From positions 1 through 53,088 of the forward strand of contig JALCST010000014.1 in the NCBI GenBank assembly GCA_022653675.1: a DNA stretch of 53,088 bases, in the 5' to 3' direction. Of the stretch, positions 33,593 through 43,286 are shown one piece after another. The notes beneath the pieces are model-generated. The model made no database searches. It saw nothing but the letters and a program-made list of their open reading frames with translations, and was not told where the DNA came from. The position numbers and the translations under genes are program-made. Source of the DNA: Bacteroidales bacterium (GTDB lineage: Bacteria > Bacteroidota > Bacteroidia > Bacteroidales > UBA932). Positions within the stretch are counted from its first letter, which is position 1. Every line of letters starts with the position of its first letter.

Positions 33593-34324
33593 ATGATATA
33601 TAATCTTTTGGAACAGTCTAGATATGAAGATATTGCTAATCGTATACTTTACGAAGACAACCATGTCCTCATAATAAACAAGAAAGCCGGCGAAATAGTG
33701 CAGGGTGACAAGACCGGTGACGAGCCTCTCAGCGAGACTCTCAAAGCCTTCATAGCCCAGCGGGACGGCAAACCAGGGCACGTTTTCATAGGAGTCCCCC
33801 ACCGCTTGGACCGCCCCGTAAGCGGAATCGCCATGTTCGCCAAAACATCCAAGGGTCTCGAACGCCTGAACGAGGCTTTCCGCAACGGAAGCATACACAA
33901 GCACTATCTGGCGCTCGTCTGTGCCAAGCCGGATAAGCCGGAAGGCGAACTCACGGATTACCTGCAACGCAACGAGAAACTGAACAAGAGCTTCGTAGTC
34001 AAGCCTCCAGTAAATGCTACGGGCAGCGGGGAAGTGAAGAAAGGCGTACAGAAAGCGGTACTGCGTTACAAACTCGTAAGGAGTTTCGACAGGTACTGGA
34101 TGCTCGATATAGAATTGCTGACAGGCCGTCACCACCAAATCCGTTGCCAGCTCGCTTCGCGCGGCTGGTTTATAAAAGGTGACTTGAAATACGGAGCTCG
34201 CCGGTCTAATCCCGACGGAGGTATTTCGCTTCACGCCCGCAGTATAACCTTCGTACATCCGACCACGAAAAAGGAAATTACCGTAACAGCTCCCGTACAC
34301 TGGTCCCCGTTCATTGACGGATAA
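33593..34324 (+). CDS. RluA-family pseudouridine synthase
   Basis: The 243-residue protein converts uridine to pseudouridine in RNA. The catalytic motif is VPHRLDRPVSGIAMFAK (about 65-81) with the Asp of HRLD. YKLVRSFDRYWMLDIELLTG then RHHQIRCQLASRGWFIKGD (about 160-200) are family motifs. It lacks the N-terminal S4 domain of RluB/RluD-type enzymes, so it belongs to the short RluA/TruC-like group; the RNA target is unknown. It is a single gene divergent from dnaK. Confidence 0.93.
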   Translation: MIYNLLEQSRYEDIANRILYEDNHVLIINKKAGEIVQGDKTGDEPLSETLKAFIAQRDGKPGHVFIGVPHRLDRPVSGIAMFAKTSKGLERLNEAFRNGSIHKHYLALVCAKPDKPEGELTDYLQRNEKLNKSFVVKPPVNATGSGEVKKGVQKAVLRYKLVRSFDRYWMLDIELLTGRHHQIRCQLASRGWFIKGDLKYGARRSNPDGGISLHARSITFVHPTTKKEITVTAPVHWSPFIDG

Positions 34325-34436
34325 TCATGGCTCCGGCCCATGCCGGCTGCAACATTTCGGATTCCCGTTCGTCTATAGAATAAGGTTCTTTAGAAAATTT
34401 TACAATAAACGATAATTAAAACTGAATGTCAATTTC

Positions 34437-37400
34437 ATGAAAAAAATCTTCATTTCACTAATTCTCTGTGTGCTGGCGATATCTGCATTCGCCCAGCAAG
34501 AGGTCAGATGGCTGCGCTACCCGGCGATCTCACCCGACGGGAAAACCATCGTATTCGGGTACATGGGAAATCTCTACAAAGTAAGTTCCGACGGCGGCAC
34601 CGCAACGCCTATGACAACCGGAAACGACTATGCCACGCGCCCGGTCTGGAGCCATGACGGCAATATCATCGCCTATTCCAGCGACAGGGATGGCAATTTC
34701 GACGTCTTCACGATGCCTGCCGGCGGCGGAGTCCCGGTAAGGCTCACCTACAGCAGCAAGAACGACACGCCGCTCGACTTCACCCCGGACAACAAATACG
34801 TCCTGTTCGCAAGCAGCAGGCAGGTTCCGGCACAAAGCGTACGGTTCCCAATCAGCCTGTTCCAATCGCTGTATACAGTTCCGGCCGAGGGAGGCAGGCC
34901 TCTTCTGGTAACCGCGGCGGGAGCTGACGAAGCTCATTACAACCCGGAAGGGACTGAAATAGTTTTCCAGGACAGGAAGGGATATGAGGACGAATACAGG
35001 AAACATCACACATCGTCCGTCACAAGAGACATCTGGATCTACGACATACCATCCGACAGGTACACCCAGGTATCAGATTTCAAAGGCGAAGACCGGACCC
35101 CGGTCTTCAGCGCGGACGGCAAAAGCATATTCTACACCAATGAAAAGGACGGCACGCTGAACATCTACGAGCGTAACATCGAAAGCGGTGCAGAAACGGA
35201 ATTGACCCATTACAAGGATTTCCCCGTACGCGAAATCTCCATTTCCAAAGGCAATATGCTGGCATATGTCTGGAAAGGCGACATCTATACGCTCGCGGAA
35301 GGCAAGACACCCGAGAAACTGGATGTGAAAATATCCTCAGATGCCGGATACGACAAGGTAACCAACCTGGACATCAACAGCCTGTCCGAATTCGAGACCA
35401 GCCCCAACGGAAAGGAAATAGCGATAGTCAACCGGGGAGAAGTCTTCGTAATCGGAGTCAAGGATGCCAGAACGAAACGCATCACCGATACCCCATACCA
35501 GGAAAGGATGATAACATGGTCCAAAGATGGCAAATACCTCTACTTCTGCGCCGAAAAAGACGGAAGTTGGGGAATTTACAGGGCATCCCTCAAGAATCCC
35601 GATGAAAAATATTTCTATGCTTCTACAATTGTGAATATCGAACCCGTCATCACCGATACGACTGACGACTTCGAACCGCAATGCTCCCCGGACAACAAGA
35701 AAATAGCCTACGTGCACGAGCGCAACGAGCTGAGGGTGCTCAATCTGGACACCCATAAGATTATTACGGTCCTTCCGAAGGGAGTGAACCACTCTTACAG
35801 TGACGGCGACTGGAGCTTTGAATGGAGCCCTGACAGCCAGTGGCTTCTCGTTGATTCCAGGAAAGGACGCATGTTCCAGAGCAATACCGCCTTGATCAAA
35901 GCCGATGGCACGGGCGAAATAAGGTATCCCGTCAATTCCGGTTTCGGCGACTACAACGCCAAATGGGCAATGGGCGGCAAGATGATGGTTTACATGAGCA
36001 GCCGCGACGGTCTAAGGTCCCCTTCCAGCCAGGGGGAAGAAGAAAACGACATATATGCCGTATTCTTCGACCAGAAGGCTTACGACAAATTCGTAATGAG
36101 CAAGGAGGATTACGAGCTGGCCAAGGAGAAGGAAGAGGCCGAAAAGAGCGAAAAGGACAGTATCGACAAGGCAGCGGCTGAAAAGGTTCATAAAAAAGGA
36201 AAATCCAAGAGCAAAGTCAAGGCAAAAGCGGACACTTCGAAGAAATCCGAGACACTTGAACTTGACTTCAACAACATAGAAAACCGCAAGGTACGGCTGA
36301 CAATAAACAGCGGCAACCTAGGTGGATACGCTATAACCAAGGACGGAAGCAAGCTCTACTATATGAAGCATGAGACGAAGGGATGGAATCTATGGACGAC
36401 CGACACCCGCACCCACGAAACCAAATCACTCGCCACCCTGAGTTCGTACAGTCCCGTAGAACTCAGCAAGGATGAATCCACACTCATTCTCCTAAATAAC
36501 GGGACCCCGGTAACGGTAAACGCAGCAAGCGGCGAGATGAAACCCGTCACCATAAACGGAAGGATGGAACTCAACAGGGCAGCCGAACGCGGATACATAT
36601 TCGACCACATATGGCGCCAGGTAGAAAAGAAATTCTACGATCCGACGCTTCATGGGATCGATTGGCAGATGTACCACGATGAATATAAGAAATTCCTCCC
36701 TTTCATAAACAACAACTACGACTTCAGGGTACTGTTGAGCGAGATGCTTGGAGAACTGAACGGCTCGCACACAGGGGCGAGGTATTATCCGAGAAGCCGG
36801 AACGGGGACCACACCGCGTCCCTAGGAATGCTATTCGACGAGAAATTCCAGGGGCCCGGCATAAAGGTAAGCGCGATCATTCCGGGCAGTGTGGCCGACA
36901 AGGATGAAATAAAGATCAAGGCTGGCGACATAATCACTCATATAAACGGAGTTGAGATCAAATCCGATGATAACTGGTACAAGTATTTGAACAACATAGC
37001 GGACGTCAATACGATCCTGACCGTGCAGTCAGGAGCAAAATCCTTCACGCAGGAAATCCGTCCGAATTCTGGATATGAGGATGGGGAACTCCTATATAAA
37101 CGCTGGGAGGAAATGATGGCCAAGATGGTAGACTCGCTCAGCAACGGAAAGCTTGGATACGTGCACATCGAAAGTATGGACGAAAGCAGCTACCGTGACC
37201 TCATCGACAAGGCCATGGGCAAGTACATAGGCAAGGAAGGTCTTGTGGTAGACACGCGTTTCAACGGCGGAGGCTGGCTGCATGACGATCTCAACACATT
37301 CCTTAGCGGGAAACTCTACATGAAATTCGCCCCTCAGGGCGACACCCTGAAAGGCGGCGAATCCATGATGAGATGGGACAAGCCGAGCATAGTTCTCATA

Positions 37401-37703
37401 AGCGAATCAAACTACAGCGACGCATTCATGTTCCCGTTCGCATACAAGCAGAATAAGATAGGGAAACTCGTCGGAATGCCTGTCCCGGGGACCGGAACGG
37501 CGGTATGGTGGGAAAGCCAGATAGACCATACCCTGATTTTCGGTATACCTATGGTGGCTTCCATCGGCACCGACGACAAGATCACCGAAAACAAGCAGCT
37601 CGAACCGGACATAAAGGTTCCGCTTCCGTACAACGATTTTCTTAACGGGAAGGATCCTCAGCTGGAAGCGGCAGTGAAGGAACTGCTCAATGAGCTAAAA
37701 TAA
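34437..37703 (+). CDS. Tricorn-like S41 protease with PD40 propellers
   Basis: The 1,088-residue secreted protein starts with a signal peptide (MKKIFISLILCVLAISAFAQ). Two beta-propellers follow (about 25-320 and 330-680) with PD40 repeats such as AISPDGKTIVFGY, VFSADGKSIFYTN and PDNKKIAYVHE. A charged Lys/Glu linker lies around 555-600. The protease part has GSHTGARYYPRS (His 778), a PDZ domain (about 800-880) with KAGDIITHINGVEI, and the S41 core with SNYSDAFMFPFAY (nucleophile Ser 994) and a later ETGTAVWWE-like GTGTAVWWES loop. This is the layout of Tricorn, which degrades peptides to small pieces. It probably works in the periplasm and is a single gene with its own terminator. Confidence 0.93.
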   Translation: MKKIFISLILCVLAISAFAQQEVRWLRYPAISPDGKTIVFGYMGNLYKVSSDGGTATPMTTGNDYATRPVWSHDGNIIAYSSDRDGNFDVFTMPAGGGVPVRLTYSSKNDTPLDFTPDNKYVLFASSRQVPAQSVRFPISLFQSLYTVPAEGGRPLLVTAAGADEAHYNPEGTEIVFQDRKGYEDEYRKHHTSSVTRDIWIYDIPSDRYTQVSDFKGEDRTPVFSADGKSIFYTNEKDGTLNIYERNIESGAETELTHYKDFPVREISISKGNMLAYVWKGDIYTLAEGKTPEKLDVKISSDAGYDKVTNLDINSLSEFETSPNGKEIAIVNRGEVFVIGVKDARTKRITDTPYQERMITWSKDGKYLYFCAEKDGSWGIYRASLKNPDEKYFYASTIVNIEPVITDTTDDFEPQCSPDNKKIAYVHERNELRVLNLDTHKIITVLPKGVNHSYSDGDWSFEWSPDSQWLLVDSRKGRMFQSNTALIKADGTGEIRYPVNSGFGDYNAKWAMGGKMMVYMSSRDGLRSPSSQGEEENDIYAVFFDQKAYDKFVMSKEDYELAKEKEEAEKSEKDSIDKAAAEKVHKKGKSKSKVKAKADTSKKSETLELDFNNIENRKVRLTINSGNLGGYAITKDGSKLYYMKHETKGWNLWTTDTRTHETKSLATLSSYSPVELSKDESTLILLNNGTPVTVNAASGEMKPVTINGRMELNRAAERGYIFDHIWRQVEKKFYDPTLHGIDWQMYHDEYKKFLPFINNNYDFRVLLSEMLGELNGSHTGARYYPRSRNGDHTASLGMLFDEKFQGPGIKVSAIIPGSVADKDEIKIKAGDIITHINGVEIKSDDNWYKYLNNIADVNTILTVQSGAKSFTQEIRPNSGYEDGELLYKRWEEMMAKMVDSLSNGKLGYVHIESMDESSYRDLIDKAMGKYIGKEGLVVDTRFNGGGWLHDDLNTFLSGKLYMKFAPQGDTLKGGESMMRWDKPSIVLISESNYSDAFMFPFAYKQNKIGKLVGMPVPGTGTAVWWESQIDHTLIFGIPMVASIGTDDKITENKQLEPDIKVPLPYNDFLNGKDPQLEAAVKELLNELK

Positions 37704-37731
37704 CCCGCAAAAGGGATATCTGTCAATAATG

Positions 37732-37775
37732 TCACGCAGCGATGGCAATCGAAGCCGCCGCTGCGTGATTTTTTT
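37732..37775 (+). terminator. Rho-independent terminator after the Tricorn-like gene
   Basis: TCACGCAGCG (37732-37741) pairs with CGCTGCGTGA (37759-37768) to make a perfect 10-bp stem, followed by seven T. It ends about 30 bases before the candidate promoter of the next gene. Confidence 0.9.
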
Positions 37776-37797
37776 CCAGCTGTCCGGCAAGAATTGT

Positions 37798-37805
37798 TAC
37801 ATTTG
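37798..37805 (+). promoter_or_regulatory. Candidate -7 element of the kinase/MurU operon
   Basis: TACATTTG fits TAnnTTTG and lies between the preceding terminator and the start at 37825, leaving a very short leader. No -33 TTTG at 19 bases. It is placed where a new transcript must begin. Confidence 0.5.
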
Positions 37806-37824
37806 TATCCAATTTCACGTCATC

Positions 37825-39243
37825 ATGATGATCCAATTAGAAAATCTGTTCGAACAATATACCGGCGAAAAAGTGTTGGAATCCGTCGAATTGCCATCGT
37901 CCGGAAGTAATCGACGCTATTTCCGAATAAAATCCGACCATCAAACTCTTATAGGGACAAGAGGCACCTGCAAGGAGGAAAACATAGCATTTTGGAAGAT
38001 CGCTGAACACTTCTTCAGCCAAGGTCTTCCGGTTCCCAAGGTGCTTTTTCACAGCGACGACTTCATATATTATCTTCAACAGGATCTCGGCGACGACACC
38101 CTCTACAAGGCAGTCCAGACGGGAAGGGAACTTGGGAATTATGGCGAGTCGGAGATCCAGCTTCTCTGCAAGACCGTCGCCATGCTGCCCGCCTTCCAGT
38201 TCGAAGGGGCCAAGGGACTCGACTTCTCCGTCTGCTATCCCCAGCCGGAATTCGACGAAAGGATGATCTTCTTCGACCTGAACTATTTCAAATACTGTTT
38301 TTTGAAAGCCACCGGATTGGAATTCAGCGAAATAAAGCTAGACAACGACTTCCGGAAGATGTCCGAGGTACTGATGTCCAGCATGTCCGATAATTTCCTG
38401 TACCGCGACTTCCAGTCCCGCAACATAATGCTGGTCCATGGGGAGCCTTATTTCATAGATTTCCAGGGAGGGCGCAAGGGCCCGATCTATTATGACATAG
38501 CATCCTTCATATGGCAGGCGAGGGCCAATTACTCCGAAGAGGTCCGTCAAAGGCTTCTCGACACATATCTCAATGCCCTAGAAGAATACAGGAAAGTAGA
38601 TCGTCCACAATTCATGGCTACGTTACGCCACTTCATACTTTTCCGTACGCTGCAGGTCCTGGGGGCCTACGGTTTCCGCGGATACTTCGAGAAGAAGCCC
38701 CACTTCCTCGCCAGCGTTCCGTTCGCCATAGAAAACCTCAGGAAACTGCTGAAGGATCCGTTTCCCGAATATCCCTACCTCTACGGGCTTCTAAAAGAAC
38801 TGACTACCCTGAAGCAGTTCCAGGAAATGGGCCGGGAGCAAAAACTCGAAGTACGCATATACAGTTTCGCCTACAAGAAAGGGATTCCGAACGACAATTC
38901 CGGCAACGGGGGCGGTTACGTCTTCGATTGCCGTGCCCTCGAAAATCCGGGCAAATACGAACATTTCCGCCACTTCACCGGCCTGGACCCCGAAGTAGTC
39001 AAGTTCATAGAGGACGAAGGCGGTGTATTCAAATTCCTCGACAACGTCTATGACCTCGCTGATGCACATGTACAGCGTTATATCCAGCGCAAATTCACAC
39101 ATCTGATGTTCGCCTTCGGCTGTACCGGCGGCCAGCACCGTTCGGTATATTGCGCCGAAAGGCTTGCGGAACACATATCCAAGAAATTCGACGTCAAGGT
39201 ATTCGTATATCACAGGGAAATAGAGGTGGAAAAGGAGTTCTGA
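37825..39243 (+). CDS. AmgK-like sugar kinase fused to RapZ C-terminal domain
   Basis: I start at 37825 (MMIQLENLF), as the longer frame begins inside the terminator. Residues about 1-330 are an aminoglycoside-phosphotransferase fold kinase: GTRGTCKEENIAFWKIAEHF, FLYRDFQSRNIMLVHGEPYF (catalytic Asp and Asn) and IDFQGGRKGPIYYD (metal-binding Asp). The kinase is like AmgK, which phosphorylates MurNAc/GlcNAc at the anomeric position in peptidoglycan recycling. Residues about 340-472 are the RapZ C-terminal domain: EVRIYSFAYKKGIP, GYVFDCRALENPGKYE, and FAFGCTGGQHRSVYCAERLA. In E. coli this domain senses glucosamine-6-phosphate. The downstream murU-like gene overlaps by one base. Confidence 0.88.
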   Translation: MMIQLENLFEQYTGEKVLESVELPSSGSNRRYFRIKSDHQTLIGTRGTCKEENIAFWKIAEHFFSQGLPVPKVLFHSDDFIYYLQQDLGDDTLYKAVQTGRELGNYGESEIQLLCKTVAMLPAFQFEGAKGLDFSVCYPQPEFDERMIFFDLNYFKYCFLKATGLEFSEIKLDNDFRKMSEVLMSSMSDNFLYRDFQSRNIMLVHGEPYFIDFQGGRKGPIYYDIASFIWQARANYSEEVRQRLLDTYLNALEEYRKVDRPQFMATLRHFILFRTLQVLGAYGFRGYFEKKPHFLASVPFAIENLRKLLKDPFPEYPYLYGLLKELTTLKQFQEMGREQKLEVRIYSFAYKKGIPNDNSGNGGGYVFDCRALENPGKYEHFRHFTGLDPEVVKFIEDEGGVFKFLDNVYDLADAHVQRYIQRKFTHLMFAFGCTGGQHRSVYCAERLAEHISKKFDVKVFVYHREIEVEKEF

Positions 39244-39980
39244 TGAAAGCCATGATCTTTGCCGCGGGGCTCGGCACAAGGCTCCGTCCGTTGACGGACA
39301 CGATGCCGAAGGCTTTGGTGCCCTATCGCGGAACCCCAATGCTGGGACTGCTTCTCGGCAAGCTTAAGGATGCCGGATTCCATGACGTGGTGATAAACGT
39401 ATTCCATTTCCCGGACCAGATCATAGACTATGTCCAGAACAACGATTGTTTCGGGATGGACGTAAGTTTTTCCGACGAAACCGGACTGCTGCGGGATACC
39501 GGCGGCGGCCTGCGCCTGGCCGCACCTCTCCTGAACGACGGGGAACCAGTTCTCTGCCACAACGTAGACATAATATCGAACCTCGACATCCGCAATTTTT
39601 ACGCCGAGGCGTGCGGCCTGATGAACGACGGGAAGGGGAACATTCTCTCCGTACCACTGGCCGGTATCAGGGAAACCGCGAGATACCTGCTTTTCGACAA
39701 GGAAATGTATCTGATCGGTTGGGAAAACATCAAGACCGGCGAATTCAAGGCACAGGGAGGCAAGCACTTCGATCCTATGCTCGAAGTCAGGCCCCTGGCA
39801 TTCTCCGGAATACAGGTCGTTTCTCCGAAGATATTCGCAGCCATGGCGGATTTTCCGGAGAAATTTTCGATAATGGATTTTTATCTTTCCGAAACCGCTT
39901 CCGGCAAGATACGCGGGATAGAAAAGGATGACCTGGAACTGGCCGACATCGGCACGGTAGAGCATCTCGGAAAAATATGA
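39243..39980 (+). CDS. murU: MurU-like sugar-1-phosphate nucleotidyltransferase
   Basis: The 245-residue enzyme starts on the last base of the kinase stop. It carries the nucleotidyltransferase signature MIFAAGLGTRLRPLTDTMPK with KALVPYRGTPML (residues about 3-31), and the later CHNVDIISNLDI (about 100-112) and TGGGLRLAAPLL. Size and the direct link to an AmgK-like kinase point to MurU, which makes UDP-MurNAc from MurNAc-1-phosphate and bypasses de novo synthesis. A different sugar (for example mannose-1-phosphate) cannot be excluded. Confidence 0.82.
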   Translation: MKAMIFAAGLGTRLRPLTDTMPKALVPYRGTPMLGLLLGKLKDAGFHDVVINVFHFPDQIIDYVQNNDCFGMDVSFSDETGLLRDTGGGLRLAAPLLNDGEPVLCHNVDIISNLDIRNFYAEACGLMNDGKGNILSVPLAGIRETARYLLFDKEMYLIGWENIKTGEFKAQGGKHFDPMLEVRPLAFSGIQVVSPKIFAAMADFPEKFSIMDFYLSETASGKIRGIEKDDLELADIGTVEHLGKI

Positions 39981-40004
39981 TAAAAGAATTTAAAATCAAA
40001 ACAT

Positions 40005-41477
40005 ATGAATAATTGGTTCAACATTTCCTACTCCTCCGACAAGTACCAGTACACCATGGGCAAATCCTTCTACGATTGCGGCATGAAGGATAAGATCGCG
40101 ACATTCAACCTCTTTTTCCGCCAGGCTCCCGACAACAACAACTGGGCCGTGGTCAGCGGGATACAGGAAGGGTTGGAGATGATCGCCGGCCTCGGCAGCG
40201 AAGACATATCGTTCTTCGAGAAATTCCTGCCCGGCGACGGATATCGCGAATACAGGGAATATCTCTCCAAGATGCACTTCACGGGCAAGGTCTTCGCGGC
40301 ACGCGAAGGCGAAATAATCTTCCCGAGGGAACCGGTGATGACAATCCAGGGACCCCTTATAGAAGCGCAAGTGCTCGAAACCCCGCTTCTCTGTATCATG
40401 AACCACCAGATGGCTGTAGGAACGAAAGCATCCCGCGTCGCACGCGCCACTTCGAAACCGGTGAGCGAATTCGGTTCCCGTCGCGCCCATGGCCCTTGGG
40501 CTTCGGTCTACGGCGGCAAAGCCGCCTATATCGCCGGTTGCGTAAACAGTTCCAACATAATAACTGCAGTGAAATTCGGTTTCGAATCGAGCGGCACCAT
40601 GGCGCACAGTTACGTCACATCGTTCGGCTGTTCCCCTAACGGCGAATACGAAGCTTTCGTAAATTATATCCGGACGCACAGGAACGAATCCATAACACTT
40701 CTCATAGATACCTTCGACACCCTGAGATGCGGCCTCAAGAATGCGATCCGAGCTTTCCGCAACGAAGGGATCGATGACGGCTATGCTCCGGGCTACAGCA
40801 TACGTCTGGACAGCGGCGACCTTACCTACCTTTCCAACAAATGCCGCGAGACCTTGGACAAGGCAGGAATGAAAAATTGCAAGATTTTCGCAACCAACGG
40901 ACTGGACGAATACATAATATCCGAACTCGAACGCCAGGGAGCTAAGATCGACTGCTACGGTGTCGGCGATGCAATCGCTACCAGCAAACACAACCCGTGC
41001 TTCGGGAACGTATACAAACTGGTCCAACTGGACGAAGAGCCTATCCTGAAGCGCACCGAAGACAAGGTCAAGCTGATAAACCCTGGATTCCAGATAACCT
41101 ACAGGATCACGGTAGACAACGCCTTCAAGGCTGACGTCACCTGCATACGCGGTGACGAGACGGAGAAAAGGATACTGGCCGGCGAAAAATTTTCGATCCG
41201 GGACGAATACGACGAAACAAAGGTCACGTCCTTCGATAAGGACAGTTACGTCTCACGTCCCATTCAGGTTCCGGCTATGGACAATGGGGAAATCATCATG
41301 AGGCAGCCGACCCTTAAGGAAAGACGCGATTTCTACTTTGACAACCTTTCCCGCCTCAGCCCTTCCCAAAAGCGCCTGATAAACCCTCATTATTACAAGG
41401 TCGACATTTCAGATCAGCTCTACGACCTCAAGATGGGCATAATAAACCGCCTCATAAAGGAAATAAACGAAATGTAA
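40005..41477 (+). CDS. pncB: Nicotinate phosphoribosyltransferase
   Basis: The 490-residue enzyme makes nicotinate mononucleotide from nicotinate and PRPP, using ATP, in the Preiss-Handler branch of NAD salvage. Recognisable features are YSSDKYQYTMGKSFYDCGM at the start, SEFGSRRAHGPWAS (about 150), GTMAHSYVTSFG with His 201 (autophosphorylated His in this family) and the phosphate-binding SIRLDSGDLTYLSNKC (about 265-280). Length fits the longer bacterial subgroup. It follows murU by 24 bases and precedes pncA by 7, forming a classic salvage pair. Confidence 0.96.
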   Translation: MNNWFNISYSSDKYQYTMGKSFYDCGMKDKIATFNLFFRQAPDNNNWAVVSGIQEGLEMIAGLGSEDISFFEKFLPGDGYREYREYLSKMHFTGKVFAAREGEIIFPREPVMTIQGPLIEAQVLETPLLCIMNHQMAVGTKASRVARATSKPVSEFGSRRAHGPWASVYGGKAAYIAGCVNSSNIITAVKFGFESSGTMAHSYVTSFGCSPNGEYEAFVNYIRTHRNESITLLIDTFDTLRCGLKNAIRAFRNEGIDDGYAPGYSIRLDSGDLTYLSNKCRETLDKAGMKNCKIFATNGLDEYIISELERQGAKIDCYGVGDAIATSKHNPCFGNVYKLVQLDEEPILKRTEDKVKLINPGFQITYRITVDNAFKADVTCIRGDETEKRILAGEKFSIRDEYDETKVTSFDKDSYVSRPIQVPAMDNGEIIMRQPTLKERRDFYFDNLSRLSPSQKRLINPHYYKVDISDQLYDLKMGIINRLIKEINEM

Positions 41478-41484
41478 TAACATC

Positions 41485-42102
41485 ATGACAAGTTATCCTG
41501 CACACGTAGTGGTAGACATGCTCTACGACTTCATCGACGGAACGCTGGCCTGCGAAAATGCGGCAAATGCGGTAAAGAAATCCACGGCATACGCCAATGC
41601 CAATCCCATGCACAAAATGTTCTACGTCTGTGACTGCCATCCGGCAAACCATTGCTCCTTCAAGGAAAACGGCGGTGAATGGCCGATGCACTGTGTTGAA
41701 GGAACGCACGGAGCGGAAATCCACAAGGGCTACGGCCGTCTCGCAAATGCGCAAAACCGTCCCGATAAGAAACGAAACGTATTTCTCAAGGGACTTGACC
41801 CGGGGAAGGAACAATATTCCGGATTCGAAGGGATCGATGCCGGCGGGCGAACGCTCGAGGCCGCTCTCGCCGAGAACGGCGGAGGGGAAAAGGGTATAGT
41901 GGAAGTCAGCGGCGTAGCTACCGAATTCTGCATCAAGGAAACATGCCTTGACCTTCTAAAGGCTGGATTCAAGGTTATCCTTCTGGTCGATGCGATCGGC
42001 TACGTCAACAAGGAGAACCACTTCAAGACGATAGCGGAACTTCAGGAAAAAGGCGTAATCACCAAACTTGCCGAACCCGAAAAGAAAGGCAAGGGAAGAT
42101 AA
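41485..42102 (+). CDS. pncA: Nicotinamidase
   Basis: The 205-residue isochorismatase-fold hydrolase has the triad D11 (HVVVDMLYDF), K102 (VFLKGLD) and C149 (VATEFCIKET), with metal ligands D50, H52 and H56 (CDCHPANHC). It converts nicotinamide to nicotinate, the substrate of pncB just upstream. A cis-peptide region VSGVATEF before the Cys is as expected. Together they recycle nicotinamide into NAD. Confidence 0.93.
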   Translation: MTSYPAHVVVDMLYDFIDGTLACENAANAVKKSTAYANANPMHKMFYVCDCHPANHCSFKENGGEWPMHCVEGTHGAEIHKGYGRLANAQNRPDKKRNVFLKGLDPGKEQYSGFEGIDAGGRTLEAALAENGGGEKGIVEVSGVATEFCIKETCLDLLKAGFKVILLVDAIGYVNKENHFKTIAELQEKGVITKLAEPEKKGKGR

Positions 42103-42113
42103 CCGACGGACGC

Positions 42114-43286
42114 ATGGCCGAAGCATCGATCAGGGAAAAGAAATCACGCCAGTACGTAGAGACTTACGTGGCATCAGCCGTTGCCATTTTTTTCTTCGGC
42201 ATGGAGTTCATAGTGCTGGGAACGATACTGCCGATTCTCAAGGAGACTATGGCGAAGAACCAGATAGCATTGCTGGCCACCTTGTTGCCTCTCGGGGTCC
42301 TCGTGGGTTCCATGCTGTTCGGTCCCATTCAGGATAACAGGGGATACAAAATAGTATTGGTCTCCTTCACAGCGATCGGAATCGTCGGATTGTCGATGCT
42401 CTCGTTTTCGAAATCGTTTCTTCTCACGGCACCTGCCGTGGTTTTGATAGGAATTTCGAGCGGTGCGTTGAACGGTTCGGCGAGTGCCATAATTTCGGAT
42501 ATTTCGAACGAAAGGAACCGCGCTTCAAACTTGGTGGTATTGGGCCTGATATATTGCATCGGTTCGCTTTGCACGCCTTTGGCTATGAATGCCTTGCTCG
42601 AGAAATGCGGTTACCGGGTTCCCATATTCGCCACAGCGGGACTCATGCTGTTCTCCATAATTTACTACTGCATGATCGATTTTCCAGTCAGGAAGAGGGA
42701 AAAGAAAGTGGCGTTGAAGGATATATTCGCACTCTTCAAGGAACCTTTCCTTATAATCTTCAGCATGGTGCTTTTCTTCCAGAGCGCACTGGAAGGCCTT
42801 TCCAGCAACTGGACCGCCCAATACCTGACCGCACCGGGATTCGGCCTGAGTTACGGAAACGCCCTGTACGCGTTGAGCGCGGTAATGCTCGGACTCGCTT
42901 CCGCACGCGTGATATTGATTTTCCTGACAAGGACTGTAAAACTCAAATATTTGGTTTACAGTAGCATGATAATAGTAATAGCCGGAGCCGTCGTTCTAAT
43001 TTCGGCCCGCGGGACATTCGCCGGAATAGCAGGGTCTTTTATGATAGGGATGGGACTGGCCATAACCTTCCCCGGCGTACTCGGCATGATAGGCGACAGG
43101 TACCCGTCGGTTTCAGGCACGGTATTCAGTTTCGCCCTTGTAGTCGCACTTGCCGGGAATACGCTCCTGAACCTGCTTACCGGCACTCTAGGAGCGGAAA
43201 GCTATCCTTTCGTCGTTATCGGTGCCGTAGCGATGTTGCTCGTTTTCTTCACCGTAGGCATATTTTTTGTTAAACCGAAACCGTAA
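42114..43286 (+). CDS. MFS transporter
   Basis: The 390-residue, 12-helix protein has the MFS loop motif GSMLFGPIQDNRGYKIVL (about 62-79, after helix 2) and NGSASAIISDISNERNRASN (about 120-140). It starts 11 bases after pncA and its stop overlaps the porin start by one base (TAATG). Its substrate is unknown; nicotinate/nicotinamide or an amino sugar derived from cell-wall turnover are the natural guesses from context. Confidence 0.9.
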   Translation: MAEASIREKKSRQYVETYVASAVAIFFFGMEFIVLGTILPILKETMAKNQIALLATLLPLGVLVGSMLFGPIQDNRGYKIVLVSFTAIGIVGLSMLSFSKSFLLTAPAVVLIGISSGALNGSASAIISDISNERNRASNLVVLGLIYCIGSLCTPLAMNALLEKCGYRVPIFATAGLMLFSIIYYCMIDFPVRKREKKVALKDIFALFKEPFLIIFSMVLFFQSALEGLSSNWTAQYLTAPGFGLSYGNALYALSAVMLGLASARVILIFLTRTVKLKYLVYSSMIIVIAGAVVLISARGTFAGIAGSFMIGMGLAITFPGVLGMIGDRYPSVSGTVFSFALVVALAGNTLLNLLTGTLGAESYPFVVIGAVAMLLVFFTVGIFFVKPKP

